34,269 nucleotides of DNA from Candidatus Saccharimonadota bacterium (GTDB lineage: Bacteria; Patescibacteriota; Saccharimonadia; Saccharimonadales; Saccharimonadaceae): contig JAQGGV010000036.1 in the NCBI GenBank assembly GCA_028289185.1, positions 1-34,269 on the forward strand, read 5' to 3'. Below the pieces are notes generated by a model that searched no databases, had not been told where the DNA came from, and was given only the letters and a program-made list of their open reading frames with translations. Positions 33,027 through 34,269 of the stretch are shown piece after piece. Positions within the stretch are counted from its first letter, which is position 1. Every line of letters starts with the position of its first letter. The translations under genes were made by a program, and so were the position numbers.

Positions 33027-33520
33027 AACGCCTTCCTGACTGCATCTGGCAGCGAAATGTACTGCGGCGGAAAGTCCGTACCGGGCCCAGCGACGACCGT
33101 CAGTGGGCTATTTGCGTTGCCTGTCTGTTGGAATATAACCTTGTTCGGCTCGGTACCCGTTTTAGTGACGGTGACGACAAACCATCCAGGTAGCGGCTCC
33201 TTGATATCGGTTATTCCGAATCGCACTTGGCCGTCTGCATCGGCAGCAACACCGTTAGTCTGTAGGATCGCATTGTAATAATCCTGTGTTGTGGGTGGCG
33301 CCTGGGCGACGGTTGCTTGGCTGCTGTTAGCGCCGGAATTGGTCGTGGACTGCGCGCCTGCACTACTATTCGGAACGACTGTTTCACCCTGTTTCACGAC
33401 TGATTTTGTGGGCGTGTCGAACTTTTGGCCCGCAGTTTTTTGTAGTAGAAAATAACCAATGATAGCAACGAGGATAGCTATTCCTATAGCGCCGATGATG
33501 ATAAGTCGTTTTCTATCCAT
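33023..33520 (-). CDS. Small single-helix membrane protein of hydrolase operon B
   Basis: I start this at the ATG at 33520, four bases after the upstream stop, because it leads into the helix KRLIIIGAIGIAILVAIIGYFLL; the frame back to 33652 would overlap the upstream gene and add an unlikely sequence. The 165-residue protein has a Ser/Thr/Gln-rich linker (about 45-75) and a small outside domain. No family is recognised. Confidence 0.75.
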   Translation of the reverse strand: MDRKRLIIIGAIGIAILVAIIGYFLLQKTAGQKFDTPTKSVVKQGETVVPNSSAGAQSTTNSGANSSQATVAQAPPTTQDYYNAILQTNGVAADADGQVRFGITDIKEPLPGWFVVTVTKTGTEPNKVIFQQTGNANSPLTVVAGPGTDFPPQYISLPDAVRKAL

Positions 33521-33524
33521 AGTT

Positions 33525-34269
33525 TTATACCGACACCGTTCCGCCCTTGAATCGTAGGACAAAACTACCGTTCCCCTGTTCATTACCAGGCGAGGGACCA
33601 AAACCAGGACCGCAACCCGTGGTGTGGGATCCAACCGTAGAGAACTTGCCACCGTTTACACCCGTGATAACTTCAACGTGTGCGTCGCACCTGATAGCCA
33701 TGTCACCGGGTTGGGCTTGTGCCTGCGGGATCTTTTCATAGAATTTTTTTGGTCCGCTGGCGTCGGCGCACATATCCTGCGTGGACATTGACCCCGTATC
33801 GGTGCCCGTTGCCTGGTAGACAACAGCCCTTGTGAAGCCCGAGCAGTCGACGCCATTTTCGGGCCCAGCAAAATGGGCAGCAATGCGCCGTTGCAAATCC
33901 GCGAGATCCCCGTGGCCACCGCCGTCGGTGTAGCAGGCTTGATACTGCCCGCCCCATCCACCCATAGCCGCTGCTTCTTGGGCAATATTCCCTGTTGGCG
34001 CAGTACTGCTGGCGGCGCTGTTTGCTTCGGGTGTTTTGTCGGTACAACTTTTTACGCGTTTGGATGTGGCGTACTGCACGTAGCACCAGTTGTAATACGT
34101 CGCATAACTGTCCATCGTCGGGTTTGATTGCGCACACTTTGAGCCATCAGTCCAGTCATAATTATCGGCGGTTATCGACGCGGTTGATGATCCAATTGGC
34201 ATTATGCCCTTTCCGTCATCCGCAGTTCGCTGTGTACAGTACTTAACGTAGTTATCGAACTCGGAATCG
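33525..34269 (-). CDS. Large envelope protein with NlpC/P60 C-terminal domain (5' end outside window)
   Basis: The frame is open through the right edge of the window, so at least 247 residues of the C-terminal part are present and the start is missing. The ATG at 34202 is internal. The NlpC/P60-like domain has Cys in NGVDCSGFTRAV and His in AQPGDMAIRCDAHVEVITG, both intact. Upstream of it, NYVKYCTQRTADDGKG and DGSKCAQSN resemble NYVKFMTQCVNRTQPYGDG and DGSACYSTE in the 997-residue protein, so the two share a core but end in different peptidase folds. It is probably an envelope-anchored peptidoglycan peptidase. Confidence 0.78.
   Translation of the reverse strand, partial: DSEFDNYVKYCTQRTADDGKGIMPIGSSTASITADNYDWTDGSKCAQSNPTMDSYATYYNWCYVQYATSKRVKSCTDKTPEANSAASSTAPTGNIAQEAAAMGGWGGQYQACYTDGGGHGDLADLQRRIAAHFAGPENGVDCSGFTRAVVYQATGTDTGSMSTQDMCADASGPKKFYEKIPQAQAQPGDMAIRCDAHVEVITGVNGGKFSTVGSHTTGCGPGFGPSPGNEQGNGSFVLRFKGGTVSV

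Noticed and set aside
1..34269. tRNA genes, CRISPR arrays, insertion sequences or prophage genes
   Set aside because: Gaps between genes are short and none holds a clover-leaf, regularly spaced repeats or a transposase. The phage-tail-lysozyme domains lie in signal-peptide proteins without other phage genes.

Overview
The window looks like part of the chromosome of a member of the Patescibacteria, most probably Candidatus Saccharibacteria (TM7), around its replication origin. The grounds are tightly packed genes that overlap by a few bases, a compact rpmH-rnpA-yidC-khpB / dnaA-dnaN-recF origin block, a khpB without its N-terminal Jag_N domain, one-membrane envelope genes only, TGA used as a normal stop, and secreted cell-wall hydrolases next to a large envelope-polysaccharide locus. 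The assignment is inference; no database was searched.

Region 1 (1-17.0 kb) is a surface-glycan locus. On the plus strand at the left lie the end of an acyltransferase-3 gene, a GtrB-like polyprenyl-phosphate glycosyltransferase and two multi-pass GT-C-like membrane proteins. A minus-strand operon (11275 down to 4457) encodes a Wzm/Wzt ABC polysaccharide exporter, one GT2 and three GT4 glycosyltransferases. A cupin related to type II mannose-6-phosphate isomerase (minus) and an OpgC-like succinyltransferase (plus) diverge from a 56-base spacer. The opgC-like gene is followed at once by sucC and sucD, suggesting a dedicated succinyl-CoA supply for succinylating the glycan. A GT2 and a GT4 gene follow from their own promoter.

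Region 2 (17.0-23.4 kb) is the origin block: khpB(jag), yidC, rnpA and rpmH on the minus strand and dnaA, dnaN, recF on the plus strand. DnaA boxes lie on both sides of dnaA. A structured repeat of about 65 bases occurs twice, after khpB and between rpmH and rnpA.

Region 3 (23.3-34.3 kb) holds two minus-strand operons with the same kinds of parts: a large envelope protein with a C-terminal peptidase-like domain, an exported phage-tail-lysozyme protein with a second peptidase-like domain, a PEGA-domain membrane protein and a small one-helix membrane protein. The two operons carry the peptidase domains the other way round: in one the large protein has an M23-like end and the lysozyme has NlpC/P60; in the other the large protein has NlpC/P60 and the lysozyme has the M23-like domain. 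Both M23-like domains have lost zinc ligands. Two plus-strand membrane-protein genes lie between the operons, one resembling FTR1/COG4280 permeases.

Several genes at the heads of transcription units have a -10-like box only 6-12 bases before the start codon, which suggests that leaderless or nearly leaderless mRNAs are common in this organism.
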